Shown here piece by piece: positions 36,077-44,800 of a stretch of 64,000 nt of DNA (its first letter is position 1; each line of letters starts with the position of its first letter). The stretch is taken from positions 1 through 64,000 of the forward strand of contig NZ_JAHAIF010000014.1 of assembly GCF_018372875.1 (NCBI RefSeq), given 5' to 3'. A model generated the notes under the pieces. The model was not told the DNA's origin and ran no database searches. It saw only the letters and a program-made list of their open reading frames with translations. Position numbers and translations under genes: made by a program. This stretch comes from Clostridium sp. (GTDB lineage Bacteria > Bacillota > Clostridia > Clostridiales > Clostridiaceae).

Positions 36077-37492
36077 ATGAGGGATATTTATAATGTGATT
36101 TTTCAGGAAGAAATACCTAAGTATGTTCAAATTTCTAATCATATAAAAAGGCTTATAGAAAGTAAGAATATAGAAGATGGAGAAAAACTTCCTACAATAA
36201 GAGAATATACTAAGTATTTAGGGGTTAATAAGGTAACTATTATTAATGCATACAATAAACTTCAAAATGATGGCTTTGCATATCAAAAGGTTGGAAGTGG
36301 AACATATGCAAAAGTAAAAGAAGTACGTCGTAGTTTTTCTAAGGAATATTCAAGAGTATTTAGAAAACTATCATCAGGAAACACTAAGGAAGCTATAGAT
36401 TTTGCAGGGGAAACAAATAATGAAGTTGTATTTCCTATAGAAGAGTTTAAAAGTATTATTAATAAGGTTCTTGATAGAGATGGAGCAGAAGCATTAATTT
36501 CACAAAATGCTTTAGGGTATGAAAATTTAAGATATACTATTAATGAAGTGTTTTGGGATAAAAGCATAGACAATGATAATATATTAATAGTTTCAGGGGC
36601 ACAACAAGGAATTGATATTGCGTCTAAGGCTATATTAAATATTAATGACAATGTTATAGTGGAAAAACCAACTTATGGGGGTGCCCTTTCTGTATTTAAG
36701 TGGAGAAGAGCTAATATATTTGAAGTTGATATGGAAAAGGACGGAGTAAATCTAGAGGATTTTGAGGAAATACTAAAAAAGAATAAAATAAGATGTTTTT
36801 ATACTATGAGTTATTTTCAAAATCCAACAGGTGTAAGCTATAGTTTAGAAAAGAAGAAAAAGCTTATTGAACTAGCAGAAAAATATGATTTTTATATAAT
36901 TGAGGATGATTATTTATCAGAGCTTATTTATGAAGAATCAGTGGAATATATTCCCTTTAAGTGGCTTGATAGAAATGATAGGGTTATTTATATAAAGAGT
37001 TTTTCTAAAATATTTTTACCAGGTATAAGAATTGGATATATTGTTACTCCAAATATATTTAGGGAGAGTATGCAAAACTCTAAGTTTAATACAGATATTG
37101 CAACATCAAGTTTAATGCAAAGAGCATTAGAGCTATATATAAAAGATGGAGCATGGAAGGATAATATCTCATATTTAAATGTTGAATATAAGAAAAGATA
37201 TGAATTAATGTCTAAACTTATAGATGAAGAACTAGGGAGTATGGTTACTTGTAATAAACCAGGGGGAGGACTTACATTTTATCTTAAAATAGCAGATGAG
37301 AAAATCACATCTAGAGAGCTATTTTTAAGATTGAGTAAGAAGAAGATTTATATAACACCTGGAGTGTTGTTCTTTAGAAATATGAGAGATGGAGATAGAA
37401 CCTTTAGAATAGGGTTTTCACAGACAAATGATGAGAAAATTAAAAAAGGACTTAAATTAATAAGAGAGGAATTAGAAACATGGCATATATAA
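36077..37492 (+). CDS. MocR-type GntR/aminotransferase regulator
   Basis: A 471-residue PLP-dependent transcription regulator. An N-terminal GntR winged helix (about 10-75; LPTIREYTKYLGVNKVTIINAYNKL) is fused to a class I aminotransferase-like domain. The PLP lysine is in YIKSFSKIFLPGIRIGY (near 312) and the substrate-binding Arg is in FRIGFS near the C-terminus. PdxR, GabR and TauR have this layout; the ligand here is unknown. Weak SD (GGATGG). It overlaps the downstream yigZ-like gene by 13 bp. Confidence 0.9.
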   Translation: MRDIYNVIFQEEIPKYVQISNHIKRLIESKNIEDGEKLPTIREYTKYLGVNKVTIINAYNKLQNDGFAYQKVGSGTYAKVKEVRRSFSKEYSRVFRKLSSGNTKEAIDFAGETNNEVVFPIEEFKSIINKVLDRDGAEALISQNALGYENLRYTINEVFWDKSIDNDNILIVSGAQQGIDIASKAILNINDNVIVEKPTYGGALSVFKWRRANIFEVDMEKDGVNLEDFEEILKKNKIRCFYTMSYFQNPTGVSYSLEKKKKLIELAEKYDFYIIEDDYLSELIYEESVEYIPFKWLDRNDRVIYIKSFSKIFLPGIRIGYIVTPNIFRESMQNSKFNTDIATSSLMQRALELYIKDGAWKDNISYLNVEYKKRYELMSKLIDEELGSMVTCNKPGGGLTFYLKIADEKITSRELFLRLSKKKIYITPGVLFFRNMRDGDRTFRIGFSQTNDEKIKKGLKLIREELETWHI

Positions 37493-38130
37493 CAATAAGA
37501 AATTTTGGTGAAGATTCCTTTGAAGAAAAGAAATCAGAGTTTATTGGATATGCAAAGAGAGTTGAGAATGAAGAGGATGCTAAAGCCTTTGTTGCTGAAA
37601 TAAAGAATAAGCATAAGCAAGCTAGGCACAGTTGTTGGGCATATGTAATAGGTCAAAATATGGGCATTCAAAGATATTCAGATGATGGTGAACCTCAAGG
37701 AACAGCGGGAATTCCTATTTTAGAGGTAATGAAAAAGAGTGGAATTACTGATTGTGCAGTAGTTGTAACTAGATATTTTGGAGGAATTCTTTTAGGAGCA
37801 GGAGGGCTAACTAGAGCTTATACTAAAGGGGCATCTATTGCTGTAAAAGCTGCAGGTGTTGTAGAAAAAGTAGAAGGTTTAAAACTATCTGCTAATATTG
37901 ATTACGATCTTTTTGGTAAGATACAATATATATGTGGTCAAAATAATTGGCATATAGAAGACACAGAATATACAGATTCAGTTACTGTACATATATTAAC
38001 TGAAAAAAATATTGTAGAGACTATAGAAAATGAATTTGTTAATTCTACAAATGGAAAAGTAGTAATTGCAAAAAGTGAGGAAGGTATATATTTTAAGGAA
38101 GGAAATAGGTTATACAAAGGAATAGAATAA
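37480..38130 (+). CDS. YigZ/IMPACT-family protein (UPF0029)
   Basis: A 216-residue protein of the YigZ family, related to the eukaryotic GCN2 inhibitor IMPACT. The signature YFGGILLGAGGLTRAYTKGA (near 95-114) and GEPQGTAGIPIL (near 70) identify it. A C-terminal DUF1949-like domain is present (about 135-200). Possible roles in translation or nucleic-acid binding are known only by homology. Starts inside the end of the MocR gene with GAGAGGA as SD, so it is translationally coupled. Confidence 0.9.
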   Translation: MAYITIRNFGEDSFEEKKSEFIGYAKRVENEEDAKAFVAEIKNKHKQARHSCWAYVIGQNMGIQRYSDDGEPQGTAGIPILEVMKKSGITDCAVVVTRYFGGILLGAGGLTRAYTKGASIAVKAAGVVEKVEGLKLSANIDYDLFGKIQYICGQNNWHIEDTEYTDSVTVHILTEKNIVETIENEFVNSTNGKVVIAKSEEGIYFKEGNRLYKGIE

Positions 38131-38157
38131 CCCCTTCTTTTATTTCCTAAAAGTATA

Positions 38158-38166
38158 TGATATAAT
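38158..38166 (+). promoter_or_regulatory. Extended -10 element of yebC
   Basis: TGATATAAT (TGnTATAAT) lies about 40 bp upstream of the YebC start; no clear -35. Confidence 0.45.
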
Positions 38167-38206
38167 TTTATAGGTTTTATAAAAAATAAAGATAGGAGGA
38201 ATAAGC

Positions 38207-38944
38207 ATGTCAGGACACTCAAAATGGCATAACATTCAAAACAAAAAAGGTAAAGCAGACGCTAAAAGAGGAAAGATATTTACTAAAATAGGTAAAGAAT
38301 TAGCATTAGCTATAAAGAATGGTGGCGCTAACCCTGATACAAATGCAAAACTAAGAGATGTTATTGCAAAGGCAAAGGCTGCTAATATGCCTAATGACAA
38401 TATAAACAGAGCTATTAAGAAGGCAGAAGGAGAACTTGATTCAGTAAACTACGAAAAAATTGTATATGAAGGTTATGGTCCTAGCGGAGTTGCTGTAATT
38501 GTTGAAACTCTTACTGATAATAAAAATAGATCAGCAGGTAATGTTAGAAGTGCATTCACTAAAGGTGGAGGAAATATGGGGACTACAGGTTGTGTAGGTT
38601 TCATGTTCCAAGAAAAAGGTGAAATTGTAATAGAAAAAGAAGATAGAGATGAAGATGAAATGATGATGTTAGCTTTAGATGCTGGTGCAGAAGATTTTGC
38701 AGCAGAAGATGAAGTTTTTGTTGTTACAACTACACCTGAAGATTTTGGTACAGTTAGAGAAGCATTAGAAGCTGAAGGAATTGAATTCTTAGAAGCTGCT
38801 GTAAAAATGGTTCCAGATACATATACAGCAATTAATGAAGATGATGCTAAGAAGTTCCAAAAGATGTTAGATCTATTAGATGATGATGATGACGTTCAAG
38901 ATGTTTATCATAATGCAGAGTTCCCAGAAGGTTGGGATGAATAA
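38207..38944 (+). CDS. YebC/PmpR family protein
   Basis: A 245-residue member of the YebC/TACO1 family, described as transcription regulator and, more recently, as a factor helping ribosomes translate proline-rich stretches. The N-terminal [21 protein letters not shown] and ...[16 protein letters not shown] motifs are classic, as is the acidic C-terminal domain. ATG after AGGAGGAA. Monocistronic with strong terminator. Which of the proposed roles applies here cannot be judged from sequence. Confidence 0.94.
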   Translation: MSGHSKWHNIQNKKGKADAKRGKIFTKIGKELALAIKNGGANPDTNAKLRDVIAKAKAANMPNDNINRAIKKAEGELDSVNYEKIVYEGYGPSGVAVIVETLTDNKNRSAGNVRSAFTKGGGNMGTTGCVGFMFQEKGEIVIEKEDRDEDEMMMLALDAGAEDFAAEDEVFVVTTTPEDFGTVREALEAEGIEFLEAAVKMVPDTYTAINEDDAKKFQKMLDLLDDDDDVQDVYHNAEFPEGWDE

Positions 38945-38987
38945 TAAAAAAGATGTTGCAAAGTAATTATTTGCAACATCTTTTTTT
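38945..38987. terminator. Terminator after yebC
   Basis: AAAAAAGATGTTGCAAA pairs with TTTGCAACATCTTTTTT around a short loop, followed by T's. Confidence 0.9.
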
Positions 38988-39000
38988 ACGTCTAGAAAAT

Positions 39001-39125
39001 TATAAAATATAAAATTAAAGATAATAATTTTATAATTTCCCTACCTTAAGTACGAAGGGAATAGATATTTATTTTTCAGTGACTTGGAGATTGCGACGGA
39101 ACAAGCAAAATAAATATCCCCCTAC
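39001..39125. repeat. Dispersed nested-palindromic repeat, copy C
   Basis: Near-full copy. Arms GATATTTATTTT (39064-39075) and AAAATAAATATC (39107-39118) pair perfectly; the inner hairpin has one mismatch (GATTG/CAAGC) but the CGACGGAA loop is intact. It shares a roughly 40-nt 5' module with copy B. It lies directly after the yebC terminator, and its right end lies 2-3 bp from the stop codon of the convergent GerM gene. Confidence 0.78.
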
Positions 39126-39127
39126 AT

Positions 39128-39850
39128 TTACTTAAGTGGATTCCAACCATTGTAGTTTACGCTGAAATAATCACTACTTCCTAAATCCATATGAGCAGAA
39201 GAGTACCCTTTTCCATTTATAGTTATACGAACATTAGACACACCTAAATTATAGCCTAAAGTATTAACAATTCCTTGAATAAATGACATTTCTACTCCGC
39301 CACCTGTATTATTAGGTAGAATGGAATTATTAAAATCTACAGTTAGAAGACTGGTCTCCTTATTTACCTTTGCACTAGAAACTCCTGCATTAGGGTTTAT
39401 GGCTACATAAGAAGAATTAGGAGGATTTTTTAATTCCTTTACTATGGCCGTTACTATAGCGTTGTCAGTTATATTAACATTTTTACTTTGATATATATAT
39501 TTATCAGGTGCTGGATCATATAGGTATAATCTTAAAGCTTTAGAAACAGTTTTGGGTTTTGTAGGTGTTTCTTCTTTCTCTACCTTAGTAGGTGTTTGTG
39601 GTTTTTCTACCTTATTAGCAGTGTTTTTTGGTGGAGGTGTTGAAACATTAGAATCTTGTTTTTCCTCAGTTTTACCTGTATCTGAATCTGCTAAGTCTTC
39701 TGTGTTATCTTCATTTTTTATATCTGTTTCTGGTGAAGAGGCCTCAACATGATCCTGTTCGTTATTTTTATCAACATTATTTTCAGAACAGCTTGTAAAT
39801 AAAAGCATAGAAAAAGATATAAGTATAATGGATAATATCCTTTTTTTCAA
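39128..39850 (-). CDS. GerM-domain lipoprotein
   Basis: A 240-residue secreted lipoprotein. The signal peptide ends in a lipobox LLFTSC; residues about 25-105 are a Glu/Asp/Thr/Pro-rich linker; the C-terminal GerM domain (about 110-235) includes LRLYLYDP, VTAIVKELKNPP and LTVDFNNSI. GerM proteins take part in sporulation and germination or wall-associated complexes in Bacillus. Start set at TTG 39850, 8 nt after AAAGGAG; the upstream in-frame GTG falls on the SD. Function beyond the domain is inferred. Confidence 0.84.
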   Translation of the reverse strand: MKKRILSIILISFSMLLFTSCSENNVDKNNEQDHVEASSPETDIKNEDNTEDLADSDTGKTEEKQDSNVSTPPPKNTANKVEKPQTPTKVEKEETPTKPKTVSKALRLYLYDPAPDKYIYQSKNVNITDNAIVTAIVKELKNPPNSSYVAINPNAGVSSAKVNKETSLLTVDFNNSILPNNTGGGVEMSFIQGIVNTLGYNLGVSNVRITINGKGYSSAHMDLGSSDYFSVNYNGWNPLK

Positions 39851-39991
39851 TGAAACCACTCCTTTCTTTAGTATATATTATACCGTTTATTACCTGTTGT
39901 GTATATATTTACTTAAACAACATAGTGTTAGTTAACTAATATTCTAAATATACATAATGGAGAATAGATTTAAAGTGGGAGGTGTTAAAGA

Positions 39992-40132
39992 ATGTCAAGA
40001 TCTAAGGTTATAAAAAGGTGTAAGATGTGTCATAAGATGAAAAGCTTAACAGATTATTACGTTGATAAAAATGAAGGAGATAAACGTAAGCCAATTTGTA
40101 AGGTGTGTTTTGATAAAATGAAAAATAGTTAA
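39992..40132 (+). CDS. 46-residue zinc-ribbon-like miniprotein
   Basis: Short frame starting ATG 7-8 nt after GGGAGGTG. It has two CxxC pairs, CKMCHK near residues 10-15 and CKVCFD near 36-41, spaced 22 residues apart, the pattern of a zinc ribbon, in a Lys-rich background. Phage and bacterial small zinc-ribbon proteins look alike. It is divergent from the GerM gene and followed by a terminator, so it is a self-contained unit. Function unknown. Confidence 0.65.
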   Translation: MSRSKVIKRCKMCHKMKSLTDYYVDKNEGDKRKPICKVCFDKMKNS

Positions 40133-40144
40133 AGAAATATAAAA

Positions 40145-40182
40145 AGCCATTAATAAAGATAAGTTTTCTTTATTAATGGCCT
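40145..40182. terminator. Bidirectional terminator
   Basis: GCCATTAATAAAGA pairs with TCTTTATTAATGGC; flanked by A's and preceding the convergent DUF1622 gene end. Confidence 0.78.
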
Positions 40183-40201
40183 TCCTCCTACCTTTAAAGA
40201 A

Positions 40202-40546
40202 TTATTCTCCCATTGAAGAATTATTTTCAGATTTCTCATTTTTCATTTCCCAATAAATAAGTAGGGCAAGAAATCCTCTAAGTAAACTTACAGCAGCAAT
40301 TATCCATAGCTCATCTATATTCTTAATTAATACAGTCTTTAATATTTCTCCAGCTAGCTTAAATTCAAGTCCCATAGCCAGGTTATTAGCAAAGGTGTAC
40401 TTAATTGGATAATCCTTTTTAGAAAATATACTCATTATATATTTATAAAAAGCAGAAACTGCACCTATAATAACCACTATTACTCCCATTAATTCTAAAA
40501 GGTGTATCAAAATTGGTAAATAATTACTAAATAATTTCTCTAACAA
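40202..40546 (-). CDS. DUF1622 family membrane protein
   Basis: A 114-residue protein of the DUF1622 family with three hydrophobic helices at about residues 12-35, 50-68 and 78-98, the motif NNLAMGLEFKLAGEILKTVLIKN being typical. The function of the family is unknown. Start is TTG, after AGGAGGG. Upstream on the same strand is a short promoter-driven leader with two hairpins, the second being terminator-like (see separate feature), which suggests regulated expression. Confidence 0.85.
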   Translation of the reverse strand: MLEKLFSNYLPILIHLLELMGVIVVIIGAVSAFYKYIMSIFSKKDYPIKYTFANNLAMGLEFKLAGEILKTVLIKNIDELWIIAAVSLLRGFLALLIYWEMKNEKSENNSSMGE

Positions 40547-40606
40547 AAAAATCCCTCCTAAAATAACTATTACTGTAGTTTTTCACAAGAAGGGATAAAA
40601 AATTCA

Positions 40607-40685
40607 TAAAACAAAAGGGAGCTTAGCATCCGGCGAAAGACAAACTAAGCTCCCAAGTAATTAGCACTATTGTACCAACTGCTAA
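40607..40685 (-). promoter_or_regulatory. Structured leader with terminator upstream of DUF1622 gene
   Basis: Read on the minus strand: hairpin 1 (TTAGCA/TGCTAA, 40685-40661, 13-nt loop) and hairpin 2 (10-bp GGGAGCTTAG/CTAAGCTCCC, 40654-40617, 18-nt loop) followed by TTTTGTTTT. The end of hairpin 2 is a terminator about 60 bp before the gene, so the leader is either an attenuator/riboswitch or a roughly 75-nt small RNA. I do not recognise a known riboswitch class. Confidence 0.5.
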
Positions 40686-40688
40686 AAT

Positions 40689-40717
40689 AGAATAACACAG
40701 AATTTAAAATAGTACAA
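40689..40717 (-). promoter_or_regulatory. Promoter of the DUF1622 leader
   Basis: Minus strand TTGTAC (40717-40712), 17-bp spacer, TATTCT (40694-40689), placed so that transcription starts at or just inside hairpin 1. Confidence 0.55.
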
Positions 40718-40801
40718 GTTAAATTTTATATTTGTATTTCTTATATCTTAGTGTTATAAAATAATGTATAATTAAGAATTTTAAAAAGTAGGTACAGAAT
40801 A

Positions 40802-41677
40802 ATGAAAAAGTATAAAAGAGTTTATATTGAAATAACAAATGTGTGTAATTTAAGTTGCAGTTTCTGCCCATTAACAAAGAGAGCAAAAAGCTTTTTAGAT
40901 GAGGAAAAGTTTGTACATATACTTAATGAAGTAAGGCCATATACTGATTATATATACCTTCATCTTATGGGGGAGCCTTTATTAAATCCTGGTTTAGAGG
41001 TCTTTTTAGAGGAGGCTTATAAAAAAGGAATAAAAGTTAACATAACAACAAATGGAACCCTTTTAAAAAAGAATAAAGAAATACTTCTAAATTCCAAGTC
41101 TCTAAGACAAGTTAATGTTTCACTACATAGTTTTGAAGCTAATGATAGCAAGATAACTTTTGAAGAATATTTTAATGATGTTTTAAACTTCATAGATGAA
41201 GCAAATAAAAGTACAAATATAATATGTTCAATGAGATTATGGAATTTTGATGGTGAGAAAACCAAGGGTGAAAATGAGCTAAATGAGAAAATAACCAAGC
41301 TTATTAATATGAAGTTTGGGTATGAAGATGATGTAATGAAGGTTCTAGAGGAAAAGAGAAGAGTAAAAATAAAAGATAGGATATATTTAAATGGAGCAGA
41401 AAAATTTCAATGGCCAACTATGGATATTGAACCATTAGGGGATAGTGGATTCTGTCACGGATTAAGAGATCATTTTGGAATTTTGGTAGATGGAACTGTG
41501 GTTCCATGCTGTTTAGATGGGGAAGGAAATATACCTTTAGGCAATATTTACAATGAAAGCTTGAAATCTATTCTTGAGGGAGAAAGAGCTAGAAATATAT
41601 TTGATGGTTTTTCTTGTAGAAAGAGGGTAGAAGAGTTATGTAAAAGATGTGGTTATAGTGAGGTGTTTTCTAAATAG
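40802..41677 (+). CDS. Radical SAM/SPASM domain protein
   Basis: A 291-residue radical SAM enzyme. The 4Fe-4S-binding CNLSCSFC is at residues 15-22; the GGEP-like SAM motif reads MGEPLLNPG near 56-64. The C-terminal segment with CCLDGEGNIPLGNIYN and a later CRKRVEELCKRCG cluster resembles SPASM/twitch domains that hold an auxiliary cluster, as in peptide-modifying enzymes. No precursor peptide gene is visible nearby. Weak SD (AAGTAGG). Reaction unknown. Confidence 0.85.
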   Translation: MKKYKRVYIEITNVCNLSCSFCPLTKRAKSFLDEEKFVHILNEVRPYTDYIYLHLMGEPLLNPGLEVFLEEAYKKGIKVNITTNGTLLKKNKEILLNSKSLRQVNVSLHSFEANDSKITFEEYFNDVLNFIDEANKSTNIICSMRLWNFDGEKTKGENELNEKITKLINMKFGYEDDVMKVLEEKRRVKIKDRIYLNGAEKFQWPTMDIEPLGDSGFCHGLRDHFGILVDGTVVPCCLDGEGNIPLGNIYNESLKSILEGERARNIFDGFSCRKRVEELCKRCGYSEVFSK

Positions 41678-41686
41678 CTAGATATA

Positions 41687-41721
41687 AACTAGGATTAGTT
41701 TTAAATTAATCCTAGTTTTTT
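41687..41721 (+). terminator. Terminator of radical SAM gene
   Basis: AACTAGGATTA pairs with TAATCCTAGTT, followed by T's. Confidence 0.86.
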
Positions 41722-41789
41722 ATATATTTTCAGTAATATTTTGTATGTATTTTCAATTTGTGAGATGATATTATAAAATTCGAAAAATA

Positions 41790-41801
41790 GAAAACGTTTT
41801 C
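41790..41801. promoter_or_regulatory. Candidate catabolite-responsive element (cre)
   Basis: A perfect 12-bp palindrome GAAAACGTTTTC, with two mismatches to the CcpA cre consensus over its 16-bp span, lies 60 bp before the GH110 gene, between its promoter-like AT region and SD. CcpA repression of a glycosidase is plausible. Confidence 0.55.
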
Positions 41802-41861
41802 CAAAAGGAGATAGTTTTAAATTTTGTTGTAAAAATAATATCAATTCGTAAGGAGGAAAAA

Positions 41862-44800
41862 ATGAAACGTATATTTCGAAAAGCAATAGTTTATTTTACT
41901 GTACTAGCAGTACTTATTTCAAATGTAAGTATTTCATCAGTAAAAGCTATGGAAAAAAGTGATGAAGGAATCGTAGTTTATGCAAGTGATTATGGACTTG
42001 ATTCAACAGGTGAAAAAGATAATGCTAAAGCTTTAGTTAATATGTTTGAAGCTATTAGTGAAATAGGTAAGAATGGAGATAAGGTTACTTTAAAGTTTGA
42101 TAAAGGTATTTATCAAATACATAAAGAGAATGCTCCAGTAAGAGAGGTACATACATCAAATACAGATAGTGTACGTTTTCCTAATAAATCAATTGGTATT
42201 TTAATTGAGAATCAGAAGAATTTAACTATAGATGGAAACGGATCACAGTTTATTATTAATGGGGATATGATGGCTTTAGCTATTATGCACTCAGAGAATA
42301 TAACAGTAAAGAATATAAATATAGATTATCAAATTCCTACAACTTCTGAGATGACTGTTCTTGATTATGATAATGAAAATAAGACTATAGATTATTTTAT
42401 TCCTGAATATCTAAATTATGAAATTCAAGGAGCGAATATTATATGGAAGTCAGAACAAAAATCTGATGGAGGGTACTATTGGACAGAAGAGAATGCTCAT
42501 CGTAATTATGGTATATCAGTAAAGTATCCAACAGAGTTAATGGGAAGATCATATTATTCAAATAGTAATCCATTTACAAATGCACAATCAATAGAGCAGC
42601 TAGATGATTCAAGAGTTAGAATTAAATACTCTTCAAACCCAGCATTTGAAGTTGTAAAGGGAATGAATTTTCAATTAGTATCAAATGCTGAGCGTCCAAC
42701 GGCTGGTGCTTTTGTATGGGAAAGTAAAGATATTAATGTAATTAATACAAAGATATCGTACATGCATGGATTTGGATTCTTAGTTCAAATGGCAGAAAAT
42801 GTTTCTTTTGATGGTATACGTATGGAAACAGATATTGAAACAGGACGTAATACTTCAAGCTTTGCTGATGGAATTCATATTTCAGGTGCAAAAGGAAAGA
42901 TAGAAATAAAAAATTCCTTCTTCAATAATACTCATGATGATCCTATCAACATTCATGGGACATTTACTCGTGTTGAAGAAAAGTTAGATAGCAATACATT
43001 GAGATTAAAATATATTCATAATCAACAAGGAGGATTTCCACAATATCATCCAGGAGATAAGGTGGTATTTTATAGTCGTGATACACTAGAATCAAGAGAC
43101 GAAGAAAAGGAATATACAGTAAAAAGTGTAGAAGGACCATCAAAAGATAATCTTAAAGAGATGATTGTTGAATTTGAAGAAGAAGTACCAGATTATTTAA
43201 CAGAGAAAGTTGGAAATGAACCAAAGTTTGTAGCTGAAAATGCAACATACACTCCAGAGATTTATATTAAAAACAACGAGTTTAAAAATGTATTTACTCG
43301 TATGATATTAGCAACATCACGTAAGAAGATAGTTATTGAAGACAATTATTTTGAAGCTCCTTCAATGGCAACATTATTTTTCTCAAATGACTCTGATGAA
43401 TGGTATGAATCAGGTCCAATTCGTGATCTAGAAATAAGAAATAATACATTTAAAATACGTAGTTTAGGTCGTACTTGGTGGAAGTATGCTCCAGCAATAT
43501 ATTTTCATCCAGTAACTAAAGGGGGAGGATTACCTGATGAATCTAACCCTATTCATAAGAATATTTTAATTGAAGAAAATAAGTTCTATTTAGAAAGTGA
43601 TGGGGCTTTACGTGCTGAAAGTGTTGAGAATCTAACATTTAGAAATAATGAAATATATAGATTAGATCCAAGTGTTGATTTAAGTATAGAAGGTTCTAGC
43701 AAATTATATGTAGGTAACAATAGCAATTTAGAACTTACTTATGATGGAAATGTTGTAACTGGTCCAACATCATTACCAGGAGGTCCAGAATCTAATTCAG
43801 GAACTGTAGCTAATGTATTAGAATTTAAAAATAGTAAAAATGTTGTTGTAGAAAACAATTATTATGATGATGGATTAAGAAAGAATGTATTAATTGAGGG
43901 AATGGATAGTAAAAATTTAAAGCTTAAAGATGATTTAAATGTACTGACCAATAGAGAAAAAACTGAACCTTCAGATGTTGTTAGCAATATACAATATGCA
44001 TCAACTAATCCTGAAGTGGTAAGTGTTGATAGTAATGGAAAGATGACTGCAAACAAAGAAGGTACAGCAGAGGTGTTTGCATATTATGTTTGGAATGGTA
44101 CCATTATTGAGTCTAATAGAAAGGAAATAACAGTTTTAAGCTCTGAAAATACCTTAGAGAATGAGCTAGAATTTAAATCAGAGGTAATTACTATTAATGG
44201 AGACAATGGTACAAGCTTTGAGGTTAAAGGAGATATTAATCCAAGTGAAATAGAATATACAATTCATGATTCTGAAATTGTAAAACTAGAAGGAAATACT
44301 TTCTATGGTTTAAAAACAGGTTTAGCAAGAATTACAGCAAGATATAAGGGAATTGAAAAAACAGTCTTTGCTATAGTAAATGGTAAAGATGATCAAAAGG
44401 TTTTAAACTCTTTAATAAATATTGAAGACAAGGATAGTAATTCAATTGTTTCAGATGATAGCATTACAATAACTCGTAAAGCTGGTAATGATTTATGGGG
44501 AAGTGATAATACATTAAATAACTTAGTTACTATTGATTTAGAAAATATTGATACTAACAATTTTACAGGATTAGTAACAATTGATGGATTACCAGGACGT
44601 ATGGCAAATAACTGGGACTCAGCATACTTCTTAATTATGAAAAAGAATGCAGATGGAACAGTTGATCGTAATAACTATTTATCTGTAGGTAAACGTGCTC
44701 ATGCTGATGGATTTGGAACTGTCCATGAAGTTAATGCTACAGGAAGTGAGCATTCAACAGGGAATATTAGTGAAAATGAAATTACAAAAGCAACTTTTGC

